DNA from: Halobellus limi
GTDB lineage: Archaea; Halobacteriota; Halobacteria; Halobacteriales; Haloferacaceae
Length of the DNA: 64,000 bases
Direction of reading: 5' to 3'
Assembly: GCF_004799685.1 (NCBI RefSeq)
Contig: NZ_CP031312.1
Span: 1-64,000 of the forward strand
The notes beneath the pieces are model-generated. The model was given only the letters and a program-made list of their open reading frames with translations. It did no database searches and had not been told where the DNA came from. How positions within the stretch are numbered: position 1 is the stretch's first letter; every line of letters starts with the position of its first letter. A program made the translations under genes and the position numbers. Of the stretch, positions 54,549 through 63,488 are shown in pieces.

Positions 54549-56702
54549 TCAGCGTGGAAATTCGAACTCGTTGGGGCCCGGCGCGGCGGTCAGTTCGACG
54601 AGGGCGGCATCGCCGCAGGTCTCGTCGGTCCGCCACGTACCGGGGGCCGAGGCGAACAGCGTCGTCGGCTCGTCGGCGTCCACAGACACCGAGAGCGTTC
54701 CGTCGGTCCAGTCGACCGCAGTCACCTGCGCGGCCGCGTTGGCCAAGTGCTCGGCACCGACGAGCACCGGTCGCGGGTCCGAGGTCGACGGTGCGCAGTG
54801 GACGAGCAGGCAGCCGTGGGGGTCTATCTCCCGTTCGACTGGCCCGGCGTGGAGCCGCCGAGCGTCGTCAGCCGGCGCGAAGGCCTCCCACGCCAACCCG
54901 TCGCCGCCGGCGTCGATATCGACGTATTCCGCGGGATCCACCCGAACGCGACGCGACTCGTCCGACCAGTTGAACGCCGCGACGGCGACCGCGCCGTCGG
55001 CGTCGCGCTCGCAGACGACCCGTTCGGGGAGCTCTCGGGCTCCGAAGTCGTCGACGCGACCGTCTTCGACCGGCGGAAGCGTCCGTTCGAACAGCCGTCG
55101 GCCAGCCTCGTCGATCTCGCTCACGGCGTCGCTCAGGAAGTTCGAGCCGCCCGTGAGCGCGACCAGCGCCGCGAACGACTCCCGCTCGGCGGCGGTGAGT
55201 TCGGTCGTCCACCGGACGAGTTGGCAGTCCGGGTCGTTCACCCAGAGCCGGCGGTGGCAGAACTGGCGGTTGAGGACGTTTCGGACGGCGTTCTCGTGTG
55301 CCGGCTGGCTGGCGCTGTCGCCCTGGCGCCGCCAGTACGGCGCGGTGTCGGGCCCGACGCGCATCGCGTCGACGAGGCCGACGCTCGGGAAGCCCGGCGC
55401 GCCGCAGCCGAGGACGAACGCGTCGCCGACGGCGTCCCGGACGGTTTCGAGCCCCCGCCGATACGCCTCCGCCCGCGTCACGTCGGCGTGGCGGTCGCCG
55501 GGCAGCGCCGCGGCGTAGAGGAAGTCGAGTTTGAGGTACTCGAAGCCCCACTCCCCGACGACGGTCTCGAACGTCTCGGCGAGCCAGGCGGCGACCTCGG
55601 GATGCGTGACGTCCAGGGCGTACATCGGCCCGTGGCGCGCGCCGGCGTCGACCGGGTCGCCGCCCTCGGTGACGAGCCACTCCGGGTGCTCGTCGGCGAG
55701 GCGGGAGTCGGCCTGGACGTAGAACGGCGCGAGCCAGAGGCCGGGGTCGTAGCCCGCGGCCTCGACGTCGGCGCGCAGTTCGGCCATCGAATCGAAGCCC
55801 GCCGCGAGCGTGCGCCAGTCGCCGAACGCCGTCTCGTAGCCGTCGTCGATCTGCACGAGGTCGACATCGACGCCCCAGTCGTCGAGGTCGGCCGCGTTCT
55901 CGCGCACGTCGTCGGCGGTGACGTCCGTGAAGTAGTGGTACCACGAGCACCACCCGGTCGGCACCGACTCGGGGACGCGCGCGTCCATCCGGTCGCCGAC
56001 CGCGTCGGCGAGGTCGGTCAAGGCGTCCGAGACCGGCCGGCCGGCGTCGATTCGGAGCGTCGCGCTCTCGCGGCGGTCGCCCGGGGCGAGTTCGACGCCG
56101 TCGAGCGGGCAGACCGCGGTGAGCGACGTCCCGTTTCGTTCCGAATCGGCCCGCAGGTCGAACCGCGTCAGGTAGGCGTCGTGCTCCAGGAAGCCGAGCG
56201 CGAGCCGGCCGGGGTCGCCCGAGAGCGCCGTGACGGCGTGACTCGTCGTCGCGTCGCGCGGCGCGGCGAGGTCGACCATCTGGGGCCGGTCAGCCGGCTT
56301 CTCCTCGGGGAAGGACTCGTCGAGGCGCAGCGTCGCGGTCGGCGTCCACGACTGATAGCCGTGGACGAACGCCCGGTCTGTCGGTCCGAACGGCGTCGCC
56401 CCGTCGAGGACGTCTATCGCCTGGAGTCGAATCGGCTCCGTCGAGCGGTTCTCGACCGCGACGGTGACGTCGACGGCGCCGTGGTCGCTGTCGTCGAGTC
56501 CGGCGTCGACAGCCGAGAGCGACACGTCGACGTCGAGAGCGGCAGACGCGCTCTCCGCCCCCGCTGCGTCGGCGAGTCGAACGCCGACGGTTCCGGAGGC
56601 GAGCGGTTCGTCCGCGTCACCCGCGGTGGCGGCTTCGACCGTGAGCCGTCCCGTTTCGTCGTCGTACGCGACGACCGTCGGGTCGGTGGCGACTCGCGTC
56701 AC
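54549..56702 (-). CDS. GH36 alpha-galactosidase
   Basis: 717 residues. N-terminal beta-sandwich (~1-230), then the barrel: TGWCSWYHYFTDVTADDV (~249-266), VQIDDGYETAFGDW, catalytic nucleophile D393 in YLKLDFLY, and acid/base Asp (likely D452) in AMRVGPDTAPYW. No signal, so cytoplasmic. GTG start overlapping the SDR stop (GTGA). It gives the cluster activity on alpha-galactosides such as melibiose- or raffinose-type sugars alongside GH42. Other alpha-glycosidase specificities are less likely given the neighbours. Confidence 0.88.
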   Translation of the reverse strand: MTRVATDPTVVAYDDETGRLTVEAATAGDADEPLASGTVGVRLADAAGAESASAALDVDVSLSAVDAGLDDSDHGAVDVTVAVENRSTEPIRLQAIDVLDGATPFGPTDRAFVHGYQSWTPTATLRLDESFPEEKPADRPQMVDLAAPRDATTSHAVTALSGDPGRLALGFLEHDAYLTRFDLRADSERNGTSLTAVCPLDGVELAPGDRRESATLRIDAGRPVSDALTDLADAVGDRMDARVPESVPTGWCSWYHYFTDVTADDVRENAADLDDWGVDVDLVQIDDGYETAFGDWRTLAAGFDSMAELRADVEAAGYDPGLWLAPFYVQADSRLADEHPEWLVTEGGDPVDAGARHGPMYALDVTHPEVAAWLAETFETVVGEWGFEYLKLDFLYAAALPGDRHADVTRAEAYRRGLETVRDAVGDAFVLGCGAPGFPSVGLVDAMRVGPDTAPYWRRQGDSASQPAHENAVRNVLNRQFCHRRLWVNDPDCQLVRWTTELTAAERESFAALVALTGGSNFLSDAVSEIDEAGRRLFERTLPPVEDGRVDDFGARELPERVVCERDADGAVAVAAFNWSDESRRVRVDPAEYVDIDAGGDGLAWEAFAPADDARRLHAGPVEREIDPHGCLLVHCAPSTSDPRPVLVGAEHLANAAAQVTAVDWTDGTLSVSVDADEPTTLFASAPGTWRTDETCGDAALVELTAAPGPNEFEFPR

Positions 56703-57529
56703 CTGCCGTCCTCCCGATCGTCGCTCGCGTCTGGGTCAGCCTCTCGCCGCGCCCGGTAGTCCGGGAGCGTCCCGTCCTGCATCACGGCCGAGCGGCCGCC
56801 GTCGACGAGGAGGTTCGCGCCCGTGACGAACCCGGCCTCGTCGCTCGCGAGGAAGGCGACCGCCGCGGCGACGTCTGCGGGTTCCCCGAGTCGTCCGACC
56901 GGATGGATCGACTCGATCTCGCGGCGCTCCTCGTCGCTCATCTCCGAGAGCGTGCGCTCGATGGCGACCCAGCCGGGGTTGACGGTGTTGACGCGGATGT
57001 CGGGTCCGAGATCCAGCGCCATCGCCCGCGTCATTCCGTCGATCCCCGATTTGACCGCGTTGTACGGGAACATCTCCGGCATCGTCAGGAAGGCGTGATT
57101 CGAGGAGGTGTTGACGATCGCCCCCTCGTCCATCCGCGCGGCGGCCTCCTTCGCGCAGAGCCAGAAGGCCCGGAAGTCCGTCTCGACGACGAACTCCCAG
57201 TCCTCCATCGTCGCCTCCGCGACGCCGGTGTTCGTCTCGACCCCGGCGTTGTTCACGAGGACGTCGAGGCCGCCGTAGGTCTCGACGGTCGCCTCGAAGA
57301 GCGCGGCGATGTCGTCCGGTTCTCGCATGTCCGCGCGGACGAAGACGGCCTCGCCGCCCTCGGCCTCGATGTCGGCGACGGTCGCCTCGCCGGCCTCGCG
57401 GGTCCGGCCGGTGACGACGACGCGCGCGCCCTCCCGGGCGAGGCGCTTCGCGACGCCCGCACCGATGCCGCGCGTCGAGCCGGTGACCACGGCCACTCTG
57501 TCGGTGAATCGGTCCGCCACCGCGATCAC
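56699..57529 (-). CDS. SDR oxidoreductase, candidate D-galactose 1-dehydrogenase
   Basis: 276 residues. Rossmann start AVVTGSTRGIGAGVAKRLAR, NNAGVETNTG, catalytic Ser in NTSSNHAF and Tyr/Lys in YNAVKSGIDGMTRAMALDL, ending NLLVDGGRSAVMQDG. GTG start overlapping the upstream stop (GTGA); a GTG three codons later is possible. Placement between a galactonate dehydratase and two galactosidases makes oxidation of galactose to galactonolactone the natural reading, but the family alone does not fix the substrate. Confidence 0.82.
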   Translation of the reverse strand: MIAVADRFTDRVAVVTGSTRGIGAGVAKRLAREGARVVVTGRTREAGEATVADIEAEGGEAVFVRADMREPDDIAALFEATVETYGGLDVLVNNAGVETNTGVAEATMEDWEFVVETDFRAFWLCAKEAAARMDEGAIVNTSSNHAFLTMPEMFPYNAVKSGIDGMTRAMALDLGPDIRVNTVNPGWVAIERTLSEMSDEERREIESIHPVGRLGEPADVAAAVAFLASDEAGFVTGANLLVDGGRSAVMQDGTLPDYRARREADPDASDDREDGR

Positions 57530-58674
57530 CACTCCGCGACGCTGCCGTCCTCGTGCCGCCAGACGGGGTTGTGCCAGTCGACCTCGTCTGTGACCTCGCG
57601 GACGCGCCGCTCGTCGATGTCGATTCCCAGTCCGGGGTCGGTCGGCAGTTCGACGTAGCCGTCGCGGTACTCGAAGACCGAGGGGTCCGCGAGGTAGTCG
57701 AGCACGTCGCTCCCCTCGTTGTAGTGGATGTCGAGGCTCTGCTCCTGGATGAGCACGTTCGGCGAGCAGGCGTCGACCTGCACGCACGAGGCCAGAGCGA
57801 TCGGCCCGAGCGGGCAGTGGGGAGCCATCGCGACGTCGTAGGCCTCCGCCATCCCGACGATCTTCTTCACCTCGGTGATGCCGCCGGCGTGAGAGAGGTC
57901 CGGTTGGATGACGTCGACCGCGCCGTCCTCGAAGATCTCCTTGAAGTCCCACCGGGAGTACATCCGCTCGCCCGTCGCGATCGGCGTCGTGGTGTGTTCC
58001 GCCAGTTCCGGGAGGCAGTCGTTGTGCTCGGGGAGGACGGGCTCTTCGATGAACATCGGGTCGTACGGCTCCAGCGCCTTCGCGAGGCGTTTGGCCATCG
58101 ACTTCGAGACGCGGCCGTGGAAGTCGACGCCGATGTCGACCTCCGGGCCCACGGTCTCTCTGACCGTCGCGATCCGCTCGCGCGCGTCGTCGATCGCCCC
58201 GGGGTTGTCGATCCGCCGGAGTTCGGCCGTCGCGTTCATCTTCAGGGCGCTGAACCCCTCGTCGACCTTCTCCTGGGCGGCCTGGGCGACCCCCTCGGGG
58301 CGGTCGCCGCCGACCCACTGGTACACGCGCACGCGGTTCCGCGCGCGGCCGCCGAGCAGTTCGTAGATCGGCGCGCCGAACTGCTTGCCCTTGAGGTCCC
58401 ACAGCGCCTGATCGATGCCGGCGATGGCGGACATCAGGACCGGCCCGCCGCGGTAGAACCCGCCGCGGTACATCGTCTGCCAGTGGTCCTCGATCGGCGT
58501 CGGGTCCTCGCCGAGGAGGTAGGTGTCGAGCAGTTCCTCGACGGCCGTCTCGACCGTCCGGGCGCGGCCCTCGACGACGGGTTCGCCCCAGCCGACGCGG
58601 CCGTCGCTCGTCTCGATCCGGAGGAACAGCCACCGCGGCGGGACCTGATAGAGGTCGTAGTCGACGATCCGCAT
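57526..58674 (-). CDS. Enolase-superfamily sugar acid dehydratase, D-galactonate dehydratase type
   Basis: 382 residues. N-terminal capping domain ~1-115 (WGEPVVEGRARTVETAVEEL). The metal ligands D184, E210 and E236 lie in GVDFHGRVSK, MFIEEPVLPEHND and GERMYSRW. The two catalytic His fall at H186 and H286 (MAPHCPLGPIAL), each one residue off the positions known for Escherichia coli DgoD. QEQSLDIHYNEGSDVLDYL (~320) is also DgoD-like. It would turn D-galactonate into 2-keto-3-deoxygalactonate. TGATG overlap with the ABC ATPase gene. Arabinonate or gluconate dehydratases are close relatives, so the sugar is probable, not proven. Confidence 0.86.
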   Translation of the reverse strand: MRIVDYDLYQVPPRWLFLRIETSDGRVGWGEPVVEGRARTVETAVEELLDTYLLGEDPTPIEDHWQTMYRGGFYRGGPVLMSAIAGIDQALWDLKGKQFGAPIYELLGGRARNRVRVYQWVGGDRPEGVAQAAQEKVDEGFSALKMNATAELRRIDNPGAIDDARERIATVRETVGPEVDIGVDFHGRVSKSMAKRLAKALEPYDPMFIEEPVLPEHNDCLPELAEHTTTPIATGERMYSRWDFKEIFEDGAVDVIQPDLSHAGGITEVKKIVGMAEAYDVAMAPHCPLGPIALASCVQVDACSPNVLIQEQSLDIHYNEGSDVLDYLADPSVFEYRDGYVELPTDPGLGIDIDERRVREVTDEVDWHNPVWRHEDGSVAEW

Positions 58675-59864
58675 CACTCGACCACCTCCTCGATCTGGTC
58701 ACCGTCGGCGTCCGATCCCGAGTCCGATCGGGATTTCGCGCCCTCGCGGTTCGGGATGGCGTCGTCGCGGTCCGGAACGTCGCCCTCGCGTTTCGTCTTC
58801 AGCGACTCGCCCGTGTCGGGGTCGAAGAGGTACAGCGCCGACTCCGGGAAGGAGAACGACACCGTCTCGTCGGTTCCGGGCCGCTTCGTCGGGTCGATGC
58901 GGGCCGTTACCTCTCGGCCGCCGAGCGTGGCGTACAGGAAGTTCTCGTTGCCCATCGGTTCGAGGACGTTCGCCGTCATCTCGATCCCGTCGTCGACGAG
59001 CGTGATGTCCTCGGGGCGGATCCCGACGCGCACGGTGTCGAGGCCCTCGACGGGGGAGGCGTCCGAGAGGTGGTAGGTGAACGCGCCGGGGCCGTCGAGC
59101 CGCGCGCCGTCGACCGTCGCGTCGAAGACGTTGATACTCGGCGAGCCGATGAAGTCGGCGACGAACTCGTTGACCGGCGTGCGGTAGACCTCCTCGGCGC
59201 TGCCGACCTGCTGGAGCGTGCCCTCGTTCATCACGGCGATCCTGTCGCCCATCGCCATCGCCTCCGTCTGGTCGTGCGTCACGTACACGGTAGTCACGTC
59301 GAGGTCGTGTTGCAGCGTCTGCAGTTCCGTCCGCATCTGCGATCGGAGCTTCGCGTCGAGGTTCGAGAGCGGTTCGTCCATCAGGAACACCTCGGGGTCG
59401 CGGACGATCGCGCGCCCGAGCGCGACCCGCTGCTGCTGGCCGCCGGAGAGCTCCTTCGGCTTCTGGTCAAGCAGGTCCTCGATGCCGAGCATCTCGGCGA
59501 CATCTTCTACCTGTCGGTCGATCTCGGCCGCCGTCTGCTGCGTCGAGAGCTTCAGGCCGAAGCCGATGTTCTTCCGCACGTTCATGTGCGGGTAGAGCGC
59601 GTAGTTCTGGAAGACCATCGCCACGTCGCGGTCGCGGGCGCGGCGGTCCGTCACGTCGCGGTCGCCGAACGTGATCGTGCCGCTCGTGACGTCCTCCAAC
59701 CCGGCGATGCAGCGCAGCGTGGTCGTCTTCCCGCAGCCGGAGGGGCCGACCAGAACGAGGAACTCGCCGTCTTCGATCTCCAGGTCGACGTCTTCGACCG
59801 CGACGACCGTCCCCTCGCCGTCTCCGAACTCCTTTCGTACCGTATCGAGTGTGATTCCTGACAT
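58674..59864 (-). CDS. Sugar ABC transporter ATPase (MalK/UgpC type)
   Basis: 396 residues. Walker A VGPSGCGKTTTLRC (~38-51), Q-loop MVFQNYALYPH, signature LSGGQQQRVALGRA, Walker B VFLMDEPLSNLDA, then the C-terminal TOBE/OB regulatory domain (~235-345). The last ~45 residues are a polar acidic tail (KSRSDSGSDADGDQIEEVVE), a halophile addition. It powers the two permeases at 59868-61797. It lies 3 nt from the upstream permease gene. Confidence 0.93.
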   Translation of the reverse strand: MSGITLDTVRKEFGDGEGTVVAVEDVDLEIEDGEFLVLVGPSGCGKTTTLRCIAGLEDVTSGTITFGDRDVTDRRARDRDVAMVFQNYALYPHMNVRKNIGFGLKLSTQQTAAEIDRQVEDVAEMLGIEDLLDQKPKELSGGQQQRVALGRAIVRDPEVFLMDEPLSNLDAKLRSQMRTELQTLQHDLDVTTVYVTHDQTEAMAMGDRIAVMNEGTLQQVGSAEEVYRTPVNEFVADFIGSPSINVFDATVDGARLDGPGAFTYHLSDASPVEGLDTVRVGIRPEDITLVDDGIEMTANVLEPMGNENFLYATLGGREVTARIDPTKRPGTDETVSFSFPESALYLFDPDTGESLKTKREGDVPDRDDAIPNREGAKSRSDSGSDADGDQIEEVVE

Positions 59865-59867
59865 AGT

Positions 59868-60791
59868 TTACTCCTTGACAGAGCCCGCGAGAATCCCGCT
59901 GACGAACTGCTTCTGCAAGAACAGGAACAGCACGAAGATCGGGATGATCGAGAGCGTTGCGGCGACCATGATCTGGTCGTAGTAGACGCGCTGTGCACCG
60001 ACGAGCTGGTTGATCGCGACGGGGATCGTGTACTTGCCCTGATCGAGGATGACAAGCGGGAACAAAAAGAGGTTCCACTGGAAGAGAAAGAGGATGATCG
60101 AAAGCGCCGCCAGCGACGACTTCATCGTCGGCAGCGCGATCTTGTAGTACAGCTGGAACTCCGTCGCGCCGTCCATCCGCGCGGACTCCAAGAGCGCGTC
60201 CGGGATCGACCGCATGTTCTGTCGCATCAGGAAGATCCCGAGCGGGTTCGCCAGCCACGGGAGGATGATCGCCCAGTAGCTGTTCGTCAGCCCGATCTGG
60301 CTCATCAGGAGGAACAGCGGGATGACCAGCAGCTGGATCGGCAGGATCAGCGTCGCGAGGATGGCGTAGAAGATGGGTTTCTTGAACCGGAACTCGTACT
60401 TCGCGAAGGCGAAGCCGGCCATCGAGCACAGAAGCAGCGACAGGATAGTGTAGACGCCGGCGACGAAGATGCTGCTCTCGATCGCGCCCATATTCCAGAG
60501 GTTCCAGAAGTCGTAGGCAATGTAGATGGGACCGAGTTCGATGTACTGCGTCATCTCGCCGACGTGTCCGACGAACTGGACGTTGTCGCGGGCCCGCAGC
60601 GCCTGGAAGTTGCCGAGGAAGCTGTCGCCAGGGATCAGCGTCGGGTCGGTCGAGGAGAGGAACTCCGACTCCTTCAGCGTCGAGGCGACGAAGATCCAGT
60701 AGAGGGGGACGAGCGTCACCACGGCGCCGAGCAGGATGAACCCGTAGGTGAGGAACTGCCAGACGGCCTCGCGGCGGGTCTCCTCACGCAT
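59868..60791 (-). CDS. Sugar ABC permease (MalG type)
   Basis: 307 residues, six helices (first at ~15-35, LTYGFILLGAVVTLVPLYW). The coupling EAA loop reads ESARMDGATEFQLYYKIALP (~207-226). A long extracytoplasmic loop (~45-105) follows the first helix. The start ATG at 60791 overlaps the MalF-type stop by 8 nt. Confidence 0.92.
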   Translation of the reverse strand: MREETRREAVWQFLTYGFILLGAVVTLVPLYWIFVASTLKESEFLSSTDPTLIPGDSFLGNFQALRARDNVQFVGHVGEMTQYIELGPIYIAYDFWNLWNMGAIESSIFVAGVYTILSLLLCSMAGFAFAKYEFRFKKPIFYAILATLILPIQLLVIPLFLLMSQIGLTNSYWAIILPWLANPLGIFLMRQNMRSIPDALLESARMDGATEFQLYYKIALPTMKSSLAALSIILFLFQWNLFLFPLVILDQGKYTIPVAINQLVGAQRVYYDQIMVAATLSIIPIFVLFLFLQKQFVSGILAGSVKE

Positions 60792-61797
60792 CGCTCTCAC
60801 CTCCGACGTTGAGCTGGATCGCCGAGAAGACGCTCACGATGCCGATGAGGACGTACGTGAGCGCGCTGGCGTACCCGAGTCGGAAGTCGATGAACGCCGT
60901 CTGGTAGATGTACTGGACGATGGTGATCGTCGAGTCCAGCGGCGCGCCGCCGCCGTTGATGATGACGGGCTCGCTGAACAGCTTGAACGTCCCGATCGTC
61001 GAGGTGACGAACACGAAGAGCAGCACGGGGCGGAGCTGCGGGACCGTGACGTACCGGAACTTCTCGATCCGGTTCGCGCCGTCGATCTCGGCGGCCTCGT
61101 AGAGCTGCTGGGGGATGTTCTGGAGCCCCGCGAGCAGGATGATCATGTTGTAGCCCGTCCACCGCCAGGTCACCGCCCCGACGATGGTCATCCGCGACCA
61201 GAAGGAACTGGTCAGCCAGGGGATCGCGGGCAGTCCCAGCGAGGTCAACACGTAGTTGATCAGCCCGGCGTCCTGCATCATCAGGAGGAACACCGTCGAG
61301 TAGGCGACGAGGTTCGCCGAGACTGGAAGCGCGAGCACCGTGCGGAAGACGCCGCGCAGTTTCACGAACGACGCGTCGAGCGCGACGGCGAAGAGCAGAG
61401 CGAGCGCCACCATCAGCGGCACCTGCACGACGAGGATGAACGTCGTGTTGAACATCGCCTGGTGGAACAGCGTGTCGGTGAACATCCGCGTGTAGTTCTG
61501 GAGCCCCACGAAGCTGAGGTCCGCGATGCTCGTCAGCCGGTAGCTGAAGAAGCCGGTGTCGATCCACAGCAGCGTCTCGTCGCCGACCCCCTCGAACCTG
61601 AAGAACGAGAGGTAGAACGTGTAGACGATCGGGAACGCGAGGAAGAGGCCGAAGAGGAGAAACGCCGGCAGTAAGAACACGTAGCCGACGACGCCCTCGC
61701 CGGGCGTCGGCATCCGCTCGCCGACCGACTGTCGCGCGAACCGCAGGCGATCGCGTACCGACGGGTTCGATCCCGAAAGCGAATCTCGAGTGGCCAT
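60784..61797 (-). CDS. Sugar ABC permease (MalF type)
   Basis: 337 residues. A basic N-terminus precedes six helices (first VVGYVFLLPAFLLFGLFLAF, ~36-55). The coupling motif is YEAAEIDGANRIEKFRYVTV (~237-256). INGGGAPLDSTITIVQYIY (~285-303) is typical of sugar permeases. It lies 9 nt after the binding-protein gene and forms the channel with the MalG-type partner. Confidence 0.92.
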   Translation of the reverse strand: MATRDSLSGSNPSVRDRLRFARQSVGERMPTPGEGVVGYVFLLPAFLLFGLFLAFPIVYTFYLSFFRFEGVGDETLLWIDTGFFSYRLTSIADLSFVGLQNYTRMFTDTLFHQAMFNTTFILVVQVPLMVALALLFAVALDASFVKLRGVFRTVLALPVSANLVAYSTVFLLMMQDAGLINYVLTSLGLPAIPWLTSSFWSRMTIVGAVTWRWTGYNMIILLAGLQNIPQQLYEAAEIDGANRIEKFRYVTVPQLRPVLLFVFVTSTIGTFKLFSEPVIINGGGAPLDSTITIVQYIYQTAFIDFRLGYASALTYVLIGIVSVFSAIQLNVGGESDA

Positions 61798-61806
61798 CGA
61801 TCGTCC

Positions 61807-63177
61807 TCAGGCGAGGTCGCGATCGGTCCGGTCGGCCACCTGCTGTGCGGCCGCGTCGACGGCCTCCTTGGGCGTCTTGTCGCCGGCCATCATGTCGCGG
61901 AAGTGCGAGTTGATGGCCTGCGTGACCTCCGGCGTGTCGATCGTGTACCGGTACGGCGCGATCTCGGGCGCGATCTCCGCGTAGATGCGGCCCGCCTCCT
62001 GCCCGCCCAGGAACTCGTTCGGTTGGTCGAAGGCCTCGGACTCGTAGGTCGTCTCCAGCGCCGGGAACAGGCCGTACTCGCGGTACATCGTGAGCTGACT
62101 CTCCTCGCGGCCGAGGGCGTACTTCATGAAGTCCCACGCGCGCTTCGCCTTCTCGTCGGAGATCTGTGCCGGGATCGTCAGGTTCGAGCCGCCCCAGTTG
62201 GTCGCTCGCGATCCCCCGGATTCGACCGCCGGGGGCTTGAACACGCCCCAGTCGCCGGACGTATCGCCGAGTTCGGCCTTCAGCGTCCCCTCCATCCACG
62301 CGCCCGCGGTGAGGCTCGCTGTGGTCCCGTCGCCGAACGCGGTGAACCAGCCGGAGGACCACGAGGCGAGGTCGTTGGCGATCCCCGAGTCGCGGATCTC
62401 CTTGAGGATGCGGGCGACCTGCAGGCTCTTGTCCGAGGCGACGTTGACCGCGCCGTTCGCGGTGAACGGCTGCCCGCCGATCTGTCGGAGCATCATCCGC
62501 CAGAGGCCGTCGTAGTCGTTCGACGGGAGGTTCAGGAGGTACTGACCGTCGGGGAGTTTCTGTCCCTCCTCGATGTACTGGTCCCAGGTTTCGACGGTGC
62601 TCACGTCGATGTCGTGCTCCTCCAGGACGCTGCGGCGGTAGAAGGTCACGACGGGGCCGATGTCCCACGGGAGCGCGTACGTGCCGCCGTCCTTCTCGAG
62701 CGGCCCCCACTTGCCCTCGACGAAGTCACCCTTGATTCCCGAGTCTTCGAGCCACCCCGAAATGTCGCGGAGTCCGCCCGTGTCCACCCAGGAAGCGGCG
62801 TCGACGCTCTCCATCATCGAGGCGGCCGGCGCGCCCGTCCCCGAGAGCAGCCGCGATTTGAACCGGTCTTTCAGGTCCGAGCGACCGATCTGGTTGATCG
62901 AGACGTCGCCGCCGTTGGCCTCCTCGTAGGGGTCGTCGATGAGGTCCATCGCCCGCGCGGCCACGTCCCAGCCCCAGACCTCTGCCGACCCCGCGAGCTG
63001 TGACTGCGGCGTCGACGTCGCGTCGCCGGAGTCGGTACTGCCACCGCTCGATTGCGTCGTGTCCGTCGGCTCGGGGTCACCCGTTCCGACACACCCGGCG
63101 AGTCCCGCGAGACCCGCGATTCCAGCACCTTTGAGAACAGTTCGCCGTCCGACCGAGCGTCCATCATTATTTGTCAT
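61807..63177 (-). CDS. Sugar ABC substrate-binding lipoprotein (family 1)
   Basis: 456 residues. Twin-arginine signal GRRTVLKGAG with lipobox LAGC (C ~29), then a Thr/Ser/Asp-rich spacer (~32-60), and the solute-binding domain with YALPWDIGPVVTFYRRSVLE (~170) and GAWMEGTLKAELGD (~290). I choose the ATG at 63177 because the TATA element lies 27-41 nt before it; the ATG at 63198 would be too close. First gene of the galactoside operon. Binding specificity (galactosides) is inferred from the enzymes downstream. Confidence 0.92.
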   Translation of the reverse strand: MTNNDGRSVGRRTVLKGAGIAGLAGLAGCVGTGDPEPTDTTQSSGGSTDSGDATSTPQSQLAGSAEVWGWDVAARAMDLIDDPYEEANGGDVSINQIGRSDLKDRFKSRLLSGTGAPAASMMESVDAASWVDTGGLRDISGWLEDSGIKGDFVEGKWGPLEKDGGTYALPWDIGPVVTFYRRSVLEEHDIDVSTVETWDQYIEEGQKLPDGQYLLNLPSNDYDGLWRMMLRQIGGQPFTANGAVNVASDKSLQVARILKEIRDSGIANDLASWSSGWFTAFGDGTTASLTAGAWMEGTLKAELGDTSGDWGVFKPPAVESGGSRATNWGGSNLTIPAQISDEKAKRAWDFMKYALGREESQLTMYREYGLFPALETTYESEAFDQPNEFLGGQEAGRIYAEIAPEIAPYRYTIDTPEVTQAINSHFRDMMAGDKTPKEAVDAAAQQVADRTDRDLA

Positions 63178-63203
63178 ATCGAGGCTCACGTTCAACATAG
63201 GAA

Positions 63204-63218
63204 ATAATTAACTTAAAT
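63204..63218 (-). promoter_or_regulatory. TATA region for the galactoside operon
   Basis: AGATTTAAGTTAATTATTTC on the minus strand covers this AT-rich site, 27-41 nt before the ATG at 63177. Confidence 0.5.
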
Positions 63219-63455
63219 CTTTGGAATGATTGTATCTAAAACGACGTTAGAAGCCGTCTAGACGTGTTTTCGTTGAATAGTGGGTGAGTATTCATAACAA
63301 AATCGTTTATTCATAGTGAACAAATTCGGACTGTAGAAAAGTACCTCAACTGCGGTTAGAGACGTTCTAACGCAGCTTTAATCCCGATTTGGGCCTTTCC
63401 CGGAAATCGTCATCATTTATCACTATTTACAAAGATCGTTTGTCGATGCTGAACA
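63219..63455. other. AT-rich divergent control region
   Basis: Together with the two promoters this is ~310 nt between the importer operon and the IclR gene. It is much more AT-rich than the rest of the window (for example 63285-63315, 63400-63430). Likely site of regulator binding; no clear palindrome found by eye. Confidence 0.45.
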
Positions 63456-63464
63456 GTATTTAAG
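63456..63464 (+). promoter_or_regulatory. TATA element for the IclR gene at 63489
   Basis: GTATTTAAG, 25-33 nt before the GTG start. Confidence 0.55.
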
Positions 63465-63488
63465 TGATTCCGGAACGTACCTTCGGCC

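Noticed and set aside
52200-56759. An open frame of about 1,500 codons on the + strand opposite GH36 and GH42
   Set aside because: It is antisense to two enzymes with intact catalytic motifs, and its Val/Arg/Gly/Glu-rich translation is the usual mirror of GC-rich haloarchaeal codons. No domain is recognisable.
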